NCBI RefSeq assembly: GCF_004791585.1
Contig: NZ_SRUU01000016.1
Coordinates: forward strand, 1-64,000
Length of the DNA stretch: 64,000 bases
Source: Mesorhizobium sp. M1C.F.Ca.ET.210.01.1.1
GTDB taxonomy: Bacteria > Pseudomonadota > Alphaproteobacteria > Rhizobiales > Rhizobiaceae
Reading direction: 5' to 3'
Made by a program: the position numbers and the translations under genes. Below are positions 15,056 through 24,683 of this stretch, piece after piece. Positions within the stretch are counted from its first letter, which is position 1. Each line of letters starts with the position of its first letter. The notes under the pieces were generated by a model. The model was not told the origin of the DNA, ran no database searches, and saw only the letters and a program-made list of their open reading frames with translations.

Positions 15056-16081
15056 ATGGCCGCAAGAAAGAAGCCAGCCAACCGCTATTACAGCGGCCCG
15101 CCCAGCGACCATTTCGACGGCACCCTCTTTTTCAATCCCGACGGCAAGCCGCCGGGGCGCTTCGCCGATCTTCTTAGATGGCAATTGGGCGGCGGGCGCT
15201 CGAAATGGCCGGCGGCCTGGCCAAGTCCCTATCCGCAAGCGAAGCCGGAGCAGCGGATCGAAGGCACAGCACTTCGGCTGACCATGGTCGGCCATGCCTC
15301 GCTGCTCATCCAGACCGCCGCGCTGAACATCCTGACCGATCCGGTCTGGTCGGAACGCGCCTCGCCCCTCGCCTTCGCCGGGCCGAAGCGGATCAATCCG
15401 CCTGGCATTGCCTTCCGCGACCTGCCGGCGATCGACCTGGTTCTGCTCAGCCACAACCACTACGACCATCTCGACCTCATCACGCTCAAGCGGTTGAAGG
15501 ATAGCCACGACCCGCTGGTGCTCACGCCGCTCGGCAACGACGCCATCATCGGCGCCGCGGTACCCGGCATGCGAATGTCGGCACATGACTGGGGCGACAG
15601 GATCGAAGTCGGCAACGGCGCGGTCATTCATGTCGAGCCGACGCATCACTGGTCGGCGCGCGCCGCGCGCGACCGCCGCATGGCGCTGTGGGCAGGCTTC
15701 GTGATCGAGGCGCCCGGCGGCAAGGTCTATTTCGCCGGCGACACAGGCTTCCACGGCGGCGCAAACTACCGGCTGATGGCGCAAAAGCACGGCGGCTTCC
15801 GGCTGGCCATCCTGCCGATCGGCGCCTACGAGCCGCGCTGGTTCATGGCGCCGCAGCACCAGAACCCCGAAGAGGCGGTGCAAGGCATGACACTGTGCAA
15901 CGCCGCCCATGCAGCCGGCTGCCATTGGGGCACATTTCAGCTTACCGACGAGCCGATCGAGGAGCCGGCCCAGAGGCTGGCCGAAGCGTTGGAGACACAA
16001 GGCGTCCCGGAGGCGCGGTTCCGCGCCATGCGTCCCGGCGAGGTCTGGGACCTTCCAGAATCCGGCGCCGAATCCGGCTAA
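15056..16081 (+). CDS. MBL-fold metal-dependent hydrolase
   Basis: A 341-residue metallo-beta-lactamase-fold protein of the UlaG/NAPE-PLD-like type. The zinc motif HxHxDH is present as 'LLSHNHYDHLDL'. Further ligand regions are 'VEPTHHWSARAARD' and 'VYFAGDTGFHGG'. Residues 60-90 carry 'LRLTMVGHASLLIQ', typical of this subgroup. Bacterial relatives hydrolyse phosphodiesters or lactones; the substrate is unknown. Start ATG 15056 has a ribosome site ('caggagtaacg') and is preferred to the much longer upstream frame. A small DUF1328 gene follows 59 bp downstream. Confidence 0.9.
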   Translation: MAARKKPANRYYSGPPSDHFDGTLFFNPDGKPPGRFADLLRWQLGGGRSKWPAAWPSPYPQAKPEQRIEGTALRLTMVGHASLLIQTAALNILTDPVWSERASPLAFAGPKRINPPGIAFRDLPAIDLVLLSHNHYDHLDLITLKRLKDSHDPLVLTPLGNDAIIGAAVPGMRMSAHDWGDRIEVGNGAVIHVEPTHHWSARAARDRRMALWAGFVIEAPGGKVYFAGDTGFHGGANYRLMAQKHGGFRLAILPIGAYEPRWFMAPQHQNPEEAVQGMTLCNAAHAAGCHWGTFQLTDEPIEEPAQRLAEALETQGVPEARFRAMRPGEVWDLPESGAESG

Positions 16082-16140
16082 GGAACCCAGCCTCCCGAAT
16101 TGCGTTGGTTCCACAACGCAATTCGGCCAGGAGCCTTCTC

Positions 16141-16302
16141 ATGATCAAGTGGATCATCATCCTTCTGATCGTCGCCGCGGCCGCAAGCCTGCTCGGCATG
16201 CCGGCGCTGGCCGGCGCCGCCGCCCTGGGCGCGCGCATCCTGATCGGCATCGTGCTCATCATCTTCCTGCTGATCGTGCTCGGCGTCTTCGCGGTAACGT
16301 AG
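16141..16302 (+). CDS. DUF1328 (UPF0391) small membrane protein
   Basis: A 53-residue peptide made almost entirely of two hydrophobic helices around a short Gly/Ala-rich turn: 'MIKWIIILLIVAAAASLLG', then 'GARILIGIVLIIFLLIVLGV'. This matches the DUF1328 (YtjA/UPF0391) family of inner-membrane peptides of unknown role. The ATG at 16141 follows 'aggagccttctc'. It sits between the MBL gene and dapF, in the same direction as both. Confidence 0.88.
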   Translation: MIKWIIILLIVAAAASLLGMPALAGAAALGARILIGIVLIIFLLIVLGVFAVT

Positions 16303-16375
16303 AACCCTCGCCACACTGGTAATTCCCGCCCGTTTCCGCCATATAGCGCCAAACGGAACTGGAACGACCGGTTAG

Positions 16376-17260
16376 ATGGCAGGCACTGCCCCCTTCGCCA
16401 AGATGAACGGCATCGGCAACGAGATCATCGTTGCCGACATGCGCGGCCGTGCCGACAAGGTGACGCCGGAGGCGGCGATCGCCCTCAACGCCGATGCCGC
16501 GACCAAGTTCGACCAGATCATGGCGATCCATGATGCGCGCACATCAGGCACCGCCTATTACGTCGACATATTGAATTCCGACGGCACCGGCGCGCAGGCC
16601 TGCGGCAACGGCATGCGCTGCGTCGTGCAGGCCCTGGCCGCCGAGACCGGGCAAAAGATCTTCACCTTCGAAACCCGCGCCGGCATCCTCAACGCAAAGG
16701 AGCATGCCGACGGCACGATCTCGGTCGACATGGGCAAGCCGCGCTTCGGCTGGCAGGAGATCCCGCTTGCCGAGGAGTTCCGCGACACCCGCATGATCGA
16801 ACTGCAGATCGGCCCGATCGACGCGCCGGTACTGCATTCGCCTTCGGTCGTCTCGATGGGCAACCCGCACGCCATCTTCTGGGTCGATCGCGACGTCTGG
16901 TCCTACGAGCTCGACCGCTTCGGCCCGCTGCTCGAGAACCATCCGATCTTCCCCGAGCGCGCCAACATCACCATCGCCCAGGTGACGTCGCCGCAGACGA
17001 TGATCATCCGCACTTGGGAGCGCGGCGCCGGCCTCACCAAGGCCTGCGGCTCGGCCGCATGCGCTGCCGTGGTGGCCGCCGCCCGCACCAAGCGCACCGG
17101 CCGCAGCGTCTCGCTGCTCACGCCGGGCGGCGGCGAGCTCAATGTCGAGTGGCGCGACGACGATCACGTCATCCTGACGGGTGCCGCCGAATGGGAATTT
17201 TCCGGCAGCTTCGATCCCTCGACCGGCGCCTGGGCCCGCGACACCGAAAGCGCCGCCTGA
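16376..17260 (+). CDS. dapF: Diaminopimelate epimerase
   Basis: A 294-residue enzyme that converts LL- to meso-diaminopimelate for lysine and peptidoglycan synthesis. The two catalytic cysteine motifs are present: '[16 protein letters not shown]' (near residue 78) and '[19 protein letters not shown]' (near 225). '[10 protein letters not shown]' is the conserved central motif. The length is slightly above the family norm. Its TGA overlaps the ATG of mtaB (ATGA), so the two are translationally coupled. dapF-mtaB-ftsY is a common order in Rhizobiales. Confidence 0.97.
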   Translation: MAGTAPFAKMNGIGNEIIVADMRGRADKVTPEAAIALNADAATKFDQIMAIHDARTSGTAYYVDILNSDGTGAQACGNGMRCVVQALAAETGQKIFTFETRAGILNAKEHADGTISVDMGKPRFGWQEIPLAEEFRDTRMIELQIGPIDAPVLHSPSVVSMGNPHAIFWVDRDVWSYELDRFGPLLENHPIFPERANITIAQVTSPQTMIIRTWERGAGLTKACGSAACAAVVAAARTKRTGRSVSLLTPGGGELNVEWRDDDHVILTGAAEWEFSGSFDPSTGAWARDTESAA

Positions 17261-18573
17261 TGTCCGCCGTTCAAAAAGGCCCCGTTTCCACGGGCATCGA
17301 CGTCGTCACGTTCGGCTGCCGCCTCAACACCTATGAATCGGAAGTGATGCGCCGCGAGGCCGAGAGCGCCGGGCTCGGCGCGCTGAAGGGCGGCGCCGTC
17401 ATCTTCAACACCTGCGCCGTCACCGCCGAAGCGGTGCGCCAGGCCAAGCAGGCGATCCGCAAGGCGCGCCGCGAGAATCCTGAAGCGCGCATCATCGTCA
17501 CCGGCTGCGCCGCGCAGACCGAGCCGCAGAAGTTCGCAGCCATGGACGAGGTCGACCTCGTGCTCGGCAACGAGGAGAAGCTGAAGGCGAACTCCTATCG
17601 CGCGCTGCCCGATTTCGGCGTCAACGACACCGAGAAGGCGCGCGTCAACGACATCTTCTCGGTGCGCGAGACCGCGAGCCACATGGTCGACGCCATCGAA
17701 GGCCGGGCGCGCGCCTTCGTGCAGGTGCAGAACGGTTGTGACCATCGCTGCACCTTCTGCATCATCCCCTTTGGCCGCGGCAATTCGCGCTCGGTGCCGA
17801 TGGGCGCCGTGGTCGAGCAGATCAAGCGCCTCGCCGGCAACGGCTATGCCGAGATCGTGCTCTCCGGCGTCGACATGACCAGTTTCGGCGCCGACCTGCC
17901 GGGCAGCCCGAGGCTGGGCAAGCTGGTGAAGACCATCCTGCGCCAGGTGCCCGACGTGAAGCGGCTCAGGCTTTCCTCGATCGATTCCATCGAGGCCGAC
18001 GACGACTTGCTCGAGGCCATCGCCACCGAAGCCAGGCTGATGCCGCATCTGCATCTGTCGCTGCAGTCCGGCGACGACATGATCCTGAAGCGCATGAAGC
18101 GCCGGCATCTGCGCGACCAGTCGATCCGCTTCTGCGAGGACGTGCGCAAGCTGCGTCCTGCAATCGTCTTCGGCGCCGACATCATCGCCGGCTTCCCGAC
18201 CGAGACCGAGGCGATGTTCGAGAATTCGGAAAGGATCGTCGAGGAATGCGGCCTGACGCATCTGCACGTCTTTCCGTTCAGCCCGCGCGAAGGCACGCCC
18301 GCCGCGCGCATGCCGCAGGTGCGCCGCGAGGTGGTCAAGCAGCGCGCCGCCAGGCTGCGCGCCGCCGGCGAGGCCGCCTATCGCCGTCATCTGGCGTCCC
18401 TTGCCGGCACGCCGCAATCGATCCTTATCGAGCGCGACGGGCTCGGCCGCACCGAAGGTTTCACGCTGGCCGCGATTGCCGCCGGCCGGCCGGGCGAGAT
18501 CGTCGAGGCCGTCATCACCGGCCATGACAGCGCCCGCCTGATCGCGGCACCGCTCGCCGCCCAAGCCGCCTGA
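17260..18573 (+). CDS. mtaB: tRNA t6A37 methylthiotransferase MtaB
   Basis: A 437-residue radical-SAM enzyme that adds a methylthio group to t6A37 in tRNAs reading ANN codons. The N-terminal UPF0004 domain has three cluster cysteines in 'FGCRLNTYES', 'FNTCAVTAEA' and 'VTGCAAQTEP'. The radical-SAM CxxxCxxC is 'NGCDHRCTFCIIPFGRG' (near residue 163), followed by 'IVLSGVDMTSFG'. A TRAM-like C-terminal end follows. The order and motif spelling fit MtaB (YqeV type) rather than MiaB. Start ATG 17260 overlaps the dapF stop, and ftsY begins 13 bp after its stop. Confidence 0.94.
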   Translation: MSAVQKGPVSTGIDVVTFGCRLNTYESEVMRREAESAGLGALKGGAVIFNTCAVTAEAVRQAKQAIRKARRENPEARIIVTGCAAQTEPQKFAAMDEVDLVLGNEEKLKANSYRALPDFGVNDTEKARVNDIFSVRETASHMVDAIEGRARAFVQVQNGCDHRCTFCIIPFGRGNSRSVPMGAVVEQIKRLAGNGYAEIVLSGVDMTSFGADLPGSPRLGKLVKTILRQVPDVKRLRLSSIDSIEADDDLLEAIATEARLMPHLHLSLQSGDDMILKRMKRRHLRDQSIRFCEDVRKLRPAIVFGADIIAGFPTETEAMFENSERIVEECGLTHLHVFPFSPREGTPAARMPQVRREVVKQRAARLRAAGEAAYRRHLASLAGTPQSILIERDGLGRTEGFTLAAIAAGRPGEIVEAVITGHDSARLIAAPLAAQAA

Positions 18574-18586
18574 GACTGCGAGACGC

Positions 18587-20437
18587 ATGGCTGGTTTCTT
18601 CAAGAAGATATTTTCGTTCGGCAAGAAAGAGGTCGTCGAGGAGCGCGTCGACGAGACAGCACCGCTGCCGCCGATCAAATGGGATGCGCTGGAGGCGCTG
18701 AAGCCGGAAGCCGAGCAGGCTCCCCACCCTCCCCTCGATGGGGAGGGTCGCCACGAAGTGGCGGGGCGGGGTGACAGCGCCGACGCTGGCGCCAGTCACC
18801 CTCACCCCCGAGCTGAACTCGGGACCTCCCCCATCGAGGGGGAGGTACAAGTCGCACCCACGCCCGAGGAGCCGAAGCCCGAGCCTGCTCCGGCCATTCC
18901 GCCGGCGCCGGAGCCGGTCGTTCCGGCCGAACCGGAACCGTTGCCGGAGCCTGAACCGGAAGAAGAACCTCAGCCCGCGCCGGAGACGCCAGAGCCGCCG
19001 GCGCCGGAGGTGGTGCCGATACCGCCTGTCCAGCCGGGGCCAGAGCCGGCGCCTGAGCCGGAACCGCAGGAAGTGCCGCCACCGGCACCGGCAGAACCGG
19101 AGATCGAGCCGTCGCGTCCCGAGCGACAACCGGAACCGGCGCCGGTCGAGGTGCCGATGCCGCCCAGCGAGGTTCCGGCCGAGAAGCCGCTGCCCGAAAT
19201 CCCGCCTGCCGAAGCTTTGCCCCCCATTCGCCAGCCTGCGCCCATCGAGCCGCAGCCTCTACGCGCCGAGATCGCGCCGGAAGTCGAAGCCGCGCCAATG
19301 CCCCACCCTCCCCTCGATGGGGAGGGTCGACGCGAAGCGGCGGGGCGGGGTGGCAGCGCCGGCGCCAGTCACCCCCGAGCCGCGCTCGGGACCTCCCCCA
19401 TCGAGGGGGAGGTAGAGGCGCCATCTCAACCAAAGCCCGCACCGTCAGCCGGCAAGGTGACGGTCGCCAAAAAGGTCGAGCAGAAGGCCGAGCCGCAAAA
19501 AGCGGCGGAGCCGGCGCCGCGGCGCTCCTGGTTCCAGCGCATGCGCGACGGGCTTGCCCGATCCTCGCGCGAGCTCACCGGCAACATCGCCGGCGTCTTC
19601 ACCAAGCGCAAGCTGGACGAGGACACGCTGCAGGACCTGGAGGACGTGCTGATCCGCGCCGACCTCGGCCTGGAGACGGCGTTGCGCGTCACCGACGCAC
19701 TGGCCTCCAGCCGCTACGGCAAGGACGTTTCGGACACGGAAGTCCGCGCCGTCATGGCGGCGGAAGTCGAGAAGGTGCTGACCCCGGTAGCCCTGCCGCT
19801 GGAGCTCGACCTCAGCCACAAGCCGCATGTCATCCTGGTCGTCGGCGTCAACGGCACGGGCAAGACCACTACCATCGGCAAGCTGGCGGCCAAGCTGACC
19901 GAAGGCGGCCTCTCGGTGATGCTGGCGGCTGGTGACACGTTCCGCGCCGCCGCGATCGAGCAGCTCAAGATCTGGGGCGAGCGCACCAAGTCGCCGGTCA
20001 TCGCCTCGAAGCTCGGCGCCGATGCCGCCGGTCTTGCCTATGACGCCTTCGAGAAGGCGAAGGAGGCCGGCTCCGACGTGCTGATCATCGACACCGCCGG
20101 CCGGCTGCAGAACAAGGCCGAGCTGATGGCGGAGCTGGAAAAGATCGTGCGCGTGCTCGGCAAGCTCGACCCGGAAGCCCCGCACACCGTGCTGCAGACC
20201 GTCGACGCCACCACCGGCCAGAATGCGCTGAGCCAGGTCGAGATCTTCCGCAACGTCGCCGGCGTCAACGGCCTGGTGATGACCAAGCTGGACGGCACGG
20301 CGCGCGGCGGTATTCTGGTGGCGATCGCGGCCAAGCACCGGTTGCCGGTCTATTTCATCGGCGTCGGCGAGCAGGTCGACGACCTCGAACCCTTCTCGGC
20401 CAGCGAATTCGCCAGGGCGATCGCCGGCGTGGCTTGA
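18587..20437 (+). CDS. ftsY: Signal recognition particle receptor FtsY
   Basis: A 616-residue SRP receptor GTPase that docks ribosome-SRP complexes at the inner membrane. The C-terminal NG domain (about 310-616) has the expected motifs: 'GVNGTGKTTTIGKLAAKL' (G1), 'GDTFRAAAIEQL', 'IIDTAGRLQNKAELM' (G3) and 'VMTKLDGTARGGIL' (G4). The N-terminal A domain (1-300) is a long acidic Pro/Glu repeat (PEPEPEEEPQPAPE) that normally guides membrane association. Two in-frame copies of a palindromic DNA repeat interrupt it, at residues 46-87 and 239-276, which helps explain the large size. It lies in a dapF-mtaB-ftsY-yciB operon. Confidence 0.96.
   Translation: MAGFFKKIFSFGKKEVVEERVDETAPLPPIKWDALEALKPEAEQAPHPPLDGEGRHEVAGRGDSADAGASHPHPRAELGTSPIEGEVQVAPTPEEPKPEPAPAIPPAPEPVVPAEPEPLPEPEPEEEPQPAPETPEPPAPEVVPIPPVQPGPEPAPEPEPQEVPPPAPAEPEIEPSRPERQPEPAPVEVPMPPSEVPAEKPLPEIPPAEALPPIRQPAPIEPQPLRAEIAPEVEAAPMPHPPLDGEGRREAAGRGGSAGASHPRAALGTSPIEGEVEAPSQPKPAPSAGKVTVAKKVEQKAEPQKAAEPAPRRSWFQRMRDGLARSSRELTGNIAGVFTKRKLDEDTLQDLEDVLIRADLGLETALRVTDALASSRYGKDVSDTEVRAVMAAEVEKVLTPVALPLELDLSHKPHVILVVGVNGTGKTTTIGKLAAKLTEGGLSVMLAAGDTFRAAAIEQLKIWGERTKSPVIASKLGADAAGLAYDAFEKAKEAGSDVLIIDTAGRLQNKAELMAELEKIVRVLGKLDPEAPHTVLQTVDATTGQNALSQVEIFRNVAGVNGLVMTKLDGTARGGILVAIAAKHRLPVYFIGVGEQVDDLEPFSASEFARAIAGVA
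18722..18846. repeat. Family D palindromic repeat inside ftsY, copy 1
   Basis: The element starts 'ccccaccctcccctcgatgg' and ends 'cctcccccatcgagggggag'. Its ends form a long inverted repeat and it holds internal hairpins (gcgccgacgctggcgc, ccgagctgaactcggg). It is read in frame as PHPPLDGEGRHEVAGRG... through to GTSPIEGEV. It is 125 bp, 12 bp longer than copy 2. Confidence 0.9.
19301..19413. repeat. Family D palindromic repeat inside ftsY, copy 2
   Basis: Same element as 18722-18846 with the same ends. It begins at the same codon phase and is read as PHPPLDGEGRREAAGRG... GTSPIEGEV. It is 113 bp; the 12-bp difference keeps the frame. Like copy 1 it sits inside the Pro/Glu-rich linker. Confidence 0.9.
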
Positions 20438-20479
20438 ACGATCCCAAAAGCGCCGACTTTCGGGACAACAAGGAAATTC

Positions 20480-21145
20480 ATGAACATCCTCGAACGCGAC
20501 CCGTCCGACCCGCAGAAACAGAAGAAGGAAGGCGTCAACCCGCTGCTCAAGCTGCTGCTGGAGCTCGGACCGCTGCTGGTCTTCTTCTTCGCCAATGCGC
20601 GCAGCGAGTGGCTGGTGCAGAAATTTCCGGCGCTTGGCGAGCTCGGCGGCCCGATCTTCGTCGCAACCGGCCTGTTCATGGCTGCCACGGCGATCGCGCT
20701 CATCGCCTCCTGGCTGCTCACCCGCACCCTGCCGATCATGCCGCTGGTGTCGGGCGTCGTCGTCTTTATCTTCGGCGCGCTGACGCTCTATCTGCAGGAC
20801 GACATCTTCATCAAGATGAAGCCGACCATCGTCAACACGCTGTTCGGCGGCATCTTGCTCGGCGGCCTGTTCTTCGGCAGGTCGCTGCTCGGCTATGTCT
20901 TCGATTCCGCCTTCAGCCTCGACGCCGAAGGCTGGCGCAAGCTCACCTTCCGCTGGGGCGTGTTCTTCCTGTTCCTGGCCCTCGTCAACGAGGTGGTCTG
21001 GCGGAATTTTTCGACCGATGCCTGGGTTACCTTCAAGGTCTGGGGCATCATGCCGATCACGCTGCTCTTCACCTTCAGCCAGATGCCGCTGATCATGCGC
21101 CACTCGCTGGAGGAAAAGGCCAAGGAAGAGAACGCGGGTAAATAA
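20480..21145 (+). CDS. yciB: YciB/IspA-type septation inner-membrane protein
   Basis: A 221-residue inner-membrane protein with about five or six hydrophobic helices. Family hallmarks are '[18 protein letters not shown]' near the start, '[20 protein letters not shown]' in the middle and '[20 protein letters not shown]' with '[18 protein letters not shown]' near the end. The family (intracellular septation protein A) affects cell-envelope synthesis and division in enterobacteria and is needed for intracellular spread in Shigella. It is 42 bp after ftsY and probably co-transcribed. ATG 20480 has a weak 'aaggaa' site. Confidence 0.93.
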   Translation: MNILERDPSDPQKQKKEGVNPLLKLLLELGPLLVFFFANARSEWLVQKFPALGELGGPIFVATGLFMAATAIALIASWLLTRTLPIMPLVSGVVVFIFGALTLYLQDDIFIKMKPTIVNTLFGGILLGGLFFGRSLLGYVFDSAFSLDAEGWRKLTFRWGVFFLFLALVNEVVWRNFSTDAWVTFKVWGIMPITLLFTFSQMPLIMRHSLEEKAKEENAGK

Positions 21146-21160
21146 CACGGAGACGGGGGC

Positions 21161-21781
21161 ATGGAATTCCTCACCACGCGCGCCGAGCTGAGGACGATCT
21201 ACAAGACGCCCCGCCCCACCGACGGCTCGATCCGCAAGGAGCTGAAGGCGCTCGACGGCCACTGCCGCTCCTTCATCGGCAAGAGCCCCTTCGTGCTGAT
21301 CGGCTCCTCCGACGGCGCCGGCAATGCCGATGTGACGCCGAAGGGCGACAAGCCCGGCTTCACCGCCATCCTCGACAACAGCACAATCGCCATCCCCGAC
21401 CGTCCCGGCAACAACCGTCTGGACACGCTGGAGAACATCGTCCGCAATCCATCGGTGGGGCTGCTCTTCATCATTCCCGGCATGAACGAGACGCTGCGCG
21501 TCAATGGTGACGCCCGCATCACCATCGATCCAGGTCTGCGCGAGCGCCTGGCCGTCGACGGCAAGGAGCCGCAAAGCGTCATCGTGGTGACGGTGAAGGC
21601 CGCCTACATGCATTGCGCCAAGGCCTTCATGCGTTCCGATCTGTGGAAGCCCGAGACCTGGTACGACCGCGCGAGCCTGCCGACGCTCGGCCAGATCATC
21701 CGCGACCAGTTGGCGCTCTCGGAGAGCGCCGGCGAGATCGACCGCGAGCTGGACGACGATTACCGGCAGACCATGTGGTAG
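21161..21781 (+). CDS. PPOX-class FMN-binding protein (MSMEG_1061-type)
   Basis: A 206-residue split-barrel flavoprotein of the pyridoxamine 5'-phosphate oxidase-like class. Typical segments are 'GHCRSFIGKSPFVLIGSSDG', 'NADVTPKGDKPGF', 'IAIPDRPGNNRLDTLENIV' and 'VGLLFIIPGMNETLRVNG'. These match the FMN/F420-dependent family annotated after MSMEG_1061; the substrate is unknown. It starts 15 bp after yciB with 'gagacgggggc' ahead of ATG 21161, so it is probably in the same operon. A second flavin-binding protein gene follows. Confidence 0.88.
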   Translation: MEFLTTRAELRTIYKTPRPTDGSIRKELKALDGHCRSFIGKSPFVLIGSSDGAGNADVTPKGDKPGFTAILDNSTIAIPDRPGNNRLDTLENIVRNPSVGLLFIIPGMNETLRVNGDARITIDPGLRERLAVDGKEPQSVIVVTVKAAYMHCAKAFMRSDLWKPETWYDRASLPTLGQIIRDQLALSESAGEIDRELDDDYRQTMW

Positions 21782-21814
21782 ATTTCCCGGGCACGATTCG
21801 CCGAGCTGCCGTCC

Positions 21815-22354
21815 TTGCTGAACCTCCTCGCCATCTCCGGCAGCCTGCGCGCCGCCTCGACCAATTCGGCCCTTGTCACGGCTTTAGCCGCCAACGCGCC
21901 CGCGGACTGCCGCGTCACCGTCTATGACGGGCTTGGCCGGCTGCCGATCTTCAACCCGGACGACGAGGGCGAGGCAACGCCGCCGGAAGCGGCGCGCCTG
22001 ATCGACGTCGTCACCCGCGCCGACGGCGTCATCGTCTCCTGTCCCGAATATGCGCATGGCGTGCCCGGCGGGCTGAAGAACGCGCTCGACTGGCTGGTGT
22101 CGCGCGACGCCGCCGTCGGCAAGCCGGCGATGCAGGTGCACGCCTCTGCGCGCTCGCTCTATGCGCGCGCGGCACTTGCCGAGATCATGCGCACCATGTC
22201 GTTCGCGTTCTACGAAGAGGCCGCGCTTGAGATCGCGCTGCTCGGCAAGAAGCCGCCGGAGATCGAGGCGATCCTGGCGAAGGCCGAGAACCGGCTGGCG
22301 ATGCGCGAGGCGGTGCAGAGCTTCGCCGGCTTCATCCGGGCTCACGATGAGTAG
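21815..22354 (+). CDS. NAD(P)H-dependent FMN reductase
   Basis: A 179-residue flavodoxin-fold reductase. The FMN phosphate loop is 'LAISGSLRAASTNSALV' at the N-terminus. The second FMN-binding region is 'VSCPEYAHGVPGGLKNALDW', a signature of the FMN_red family. Such enzymes supply reduced FMN or reduce quinones, chromate or azo dyes. The frame opens with TTG at 21815, immediately before the first beta-strand, and no ATG is available upstream in frame. It follows the PPOX gene by 33 bp, suggesting functional linkage through flavin. Confidence 0.87.
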   Translation: MLNLLAISGSLRAASTNSALVTALAANAPADCRVTVYDGLGRLPIFNPDDEGEATPPEAARLIDVVTRADGVIVSCPEYAHGVPGGLKNALDWLVSRDAAVGKPAMQVHASARSLYARAALAEIMRTMSFAFYEEAALEIALLGKKPPEIEAILAKAENRLAMREAVQSFAGFIRAHDE

Positions 22355-22453
22355 CAGCGAACCACATCTTCGTCATTCCAGGTAATTGTGGAGACTTCGA
22401 CTAACCTCGCAAGATGTCGAAACTGTCTCAGTTCTTCGACAGCGCTAACAGCC

Positions 22454-23371
<918 letters not shown>

Positions 23372-23538
23372 GCTTTTCCTCCCGGCACGATGTGACGCGC
23401 GGATCAAGCCAGCCGATGGCAAAGAAGGCAAGGCCAATGATGGAAGCTTCACCGCATCTTGAGGCTCTGGGGCAGCCGTGGCGATCCTGCTTGGACTGGG
23501 CGGGCGGGTAACGGCAGGTTAACCGGCTATGCGCTGGC

Positions 23539-23555
23539 TGCAATGGTGCATTGCA
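23539..23555. promoter_or_regulatory. Inverted repeat upstream of a DUF1127 gene
   Basis: TGCAATG-gtg-CATTGCA is a perfect dyad with 7-bp arms, 81 bp upstream of the DUF1127 start. It could be a regulator site over or near the promoter. No matching regulator is identified. Confidence 0.4.
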
Positions 23556-23635
23556 ACATCTTCCTTTTGCGACGCACCATTCCTATGTCATGCTCACAAT
23601 CGATGAGGGAGGAACAGTTAAGAAGGAACCTCGTC

Positions 23636-23803
23636 ATGATCTTCGACAACATCGTCTCCCGCGCTCGCACCAACATCGCCAAGCGCCGCCAGTACAACCG
23701 GCTCGTCGCCGAAGTCGAGAACCTGTCGAGCCGCGATCTCGCCGATCTGCGCGCCGACCGCTCGGAAATGCTCTACCAGATCCACAGGCAGATCTACGGC
23801 TAA
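23636..23803 (+). CDS. DUF1127 small protein
   Basis: A 55-residue basic protein: 'MIFDNIVSRARTNIAKRRQY', then a YjiS-like DUF1127 end ('VAEVENLSSRDLADLRADRS' to the C-terminus). In alphaproteobacteria DUF1127 proteins are often small stress- or phosphate-responsive regulators; some bind RNA or affect sRNA turnover. The ATG at 23636 has 'aaggaacc' upstream. It is monocistronic, with a dyad in its upstream region and a repeat block directly downstream. Confidence 0.88.
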   Translation: MIFDNIVSRARTNIAKRRQYNRLVAEVENLSSRDLADLRADRSEMLYQIHRQIYG

Positions 23804-23831
23804 GCTGCGCCGCGTTCGCCCTCGGGCTTGA

Positions 23832-24034
23832 CCCTAAAGCGCGTCGCGCTGAACAGAGACGCGCTTCAAGTCTTTGCTTCGATGCATGCCGCGCTCCCAA
23901 AACCGCCGAGCAGTTTTGGACGACATGCATCAAAGCGCGTCGCGATCGTTCAGATTCGCGCTGCGCTTAGGTCTTTGATCTTACGCATGTCTTTGTCCCG
24001 AAACCGGTTCCCGCTTTCGGGAGACATGCTTTAG
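23832..24034. repeat. Family E repeat block
   Basis: Two related modules lie side by side. One is 'gcttcgatgcatgccgcgct' with a returning 'gacgacatgcatcaaagcgc'. The other is 'acgcatgtctttgtcccgaa' followed by 'accggttcccgctttcggga' and 'gacatgcttta'. The second matches, inverted, the element at 12328-12424; a relative lies at 26944-27000. It fills the 227-bp gap between the DUF1127 stop and a convergent hydrolase stop. Confidence 0.8.
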
Positions 24035-24672
24035 GATGACGAAGCCAGCCTGGCTTTTATCGTCTCCGCCACCGTCTGCAGGTGATCGGCCGTCGAAAAG
24101 CCCGACACCGCCTTGCGCGGCTTCAGATCGTGGTCGCCGTCCTCCAGCCAGACCACGTCTATTGCCGCGGACAGGCCGTAGGTCGCGACCTCGTCCCTGG
24201 TGCCGAACTCGTCGCGCGTGCCCTGGAAGATCAGCGTCGGCGTCTTGAGGCCGGCGAGATGCTTCGTCCTCAATTGCTCCGGCTTTCCCGGCGGATGGAA
24301 CGGATAGCCCAGGCAGACCAGCCCGGCGATCTCGCCTTTTTCAAACATCTCGTCCGCGACCATGGAGGCGACGCGTCCGCCCATCGACTTGCCGCCGATG
24401 ATCAGCTTGCCGGTCACGCCCTTGGCGCGAAGATCGGCGATCGCCTTGATGTATTCCGGGTTCACCGTCTCGGCGCGCGGCGGCGGCTTGCGGTGGCCGT
24501 AGCGGCGCGCCGCCATGTAGTGGAACTCGAAGCGCGCGACCTGGAAGCCGGCCGCGGCGAGAGCCTTGGCGGTGGCGGTCATCGAGGGCGAGTCCATCGC
24601 GGCCCCGGCGCCATGGGCGAGCAGGATGGTGACGGGAGCGGTGTCGAAGCCGTCGAAGAGGAAGTGGGTCAT
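24031..24672 (-). CDS. Alpha/beta-hydrolase (KANL3/Tex30-like)
   Basis: A 213-residue alpha/beta-hydrolase. The nucleophile elbow is 'LIIGGKSMGGRVASMVADEM' (Ser in GKSMGG). The oxyanion region is 'VTILLAHGAGAAMDSPSMTA', the acid loop 'PTLIFQGTRDEFGTRDEV' and the catalytic His 'VWLEDGDHDLKPR'. This spelling matches the small hydrolase group related to KANL3/Tex30 and dienelactone hydrolases. The substrate is unknown. It ends just inside a repeat block and starts at ATG 24672, next to a second repeat. Confidence 0.9.
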   Translation of the reverse strand: MTHFLFDGFDTAPVTILLAHGAGAAMDSPSMTATAKALAAAGFQVARFEFHYMAARRYGHRKPPPRAETVNPEYIKAIADLRAKGVTGKLIIGGKSMGGRVASMVADEMFEKGEIAGLVCLGYPFHPPGKPEQLRTKHLAGLKTPTLIFQGTRDEFGTRDEVATYGLSAAIDVVWLEDGDHDLKPRKAVSGFSTADHLQTVAETIKARLASSS

Positions 24673-24683
24673 GGGTGCTCCAA

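Noticed and set aside
17164-18678. 504-codon minus-strand frame over mtaB
   Set aside because: Antisense to a radical-SAM gene with all cluster cysteines in place.
18722-19413. CRISPR-like array in ftsY
   Set aside because: Only two copies, no spacers, read in frame; they are palindromic repeat elements.
19445-21613. Long minus-strand open frame of about 722 codons over ftsY and yciB
   Set aside because: Antisense shadow of strongly supported genes; His/Asp/Gly-rich composition typical of reversed high-GC coding DNA, no family motif.
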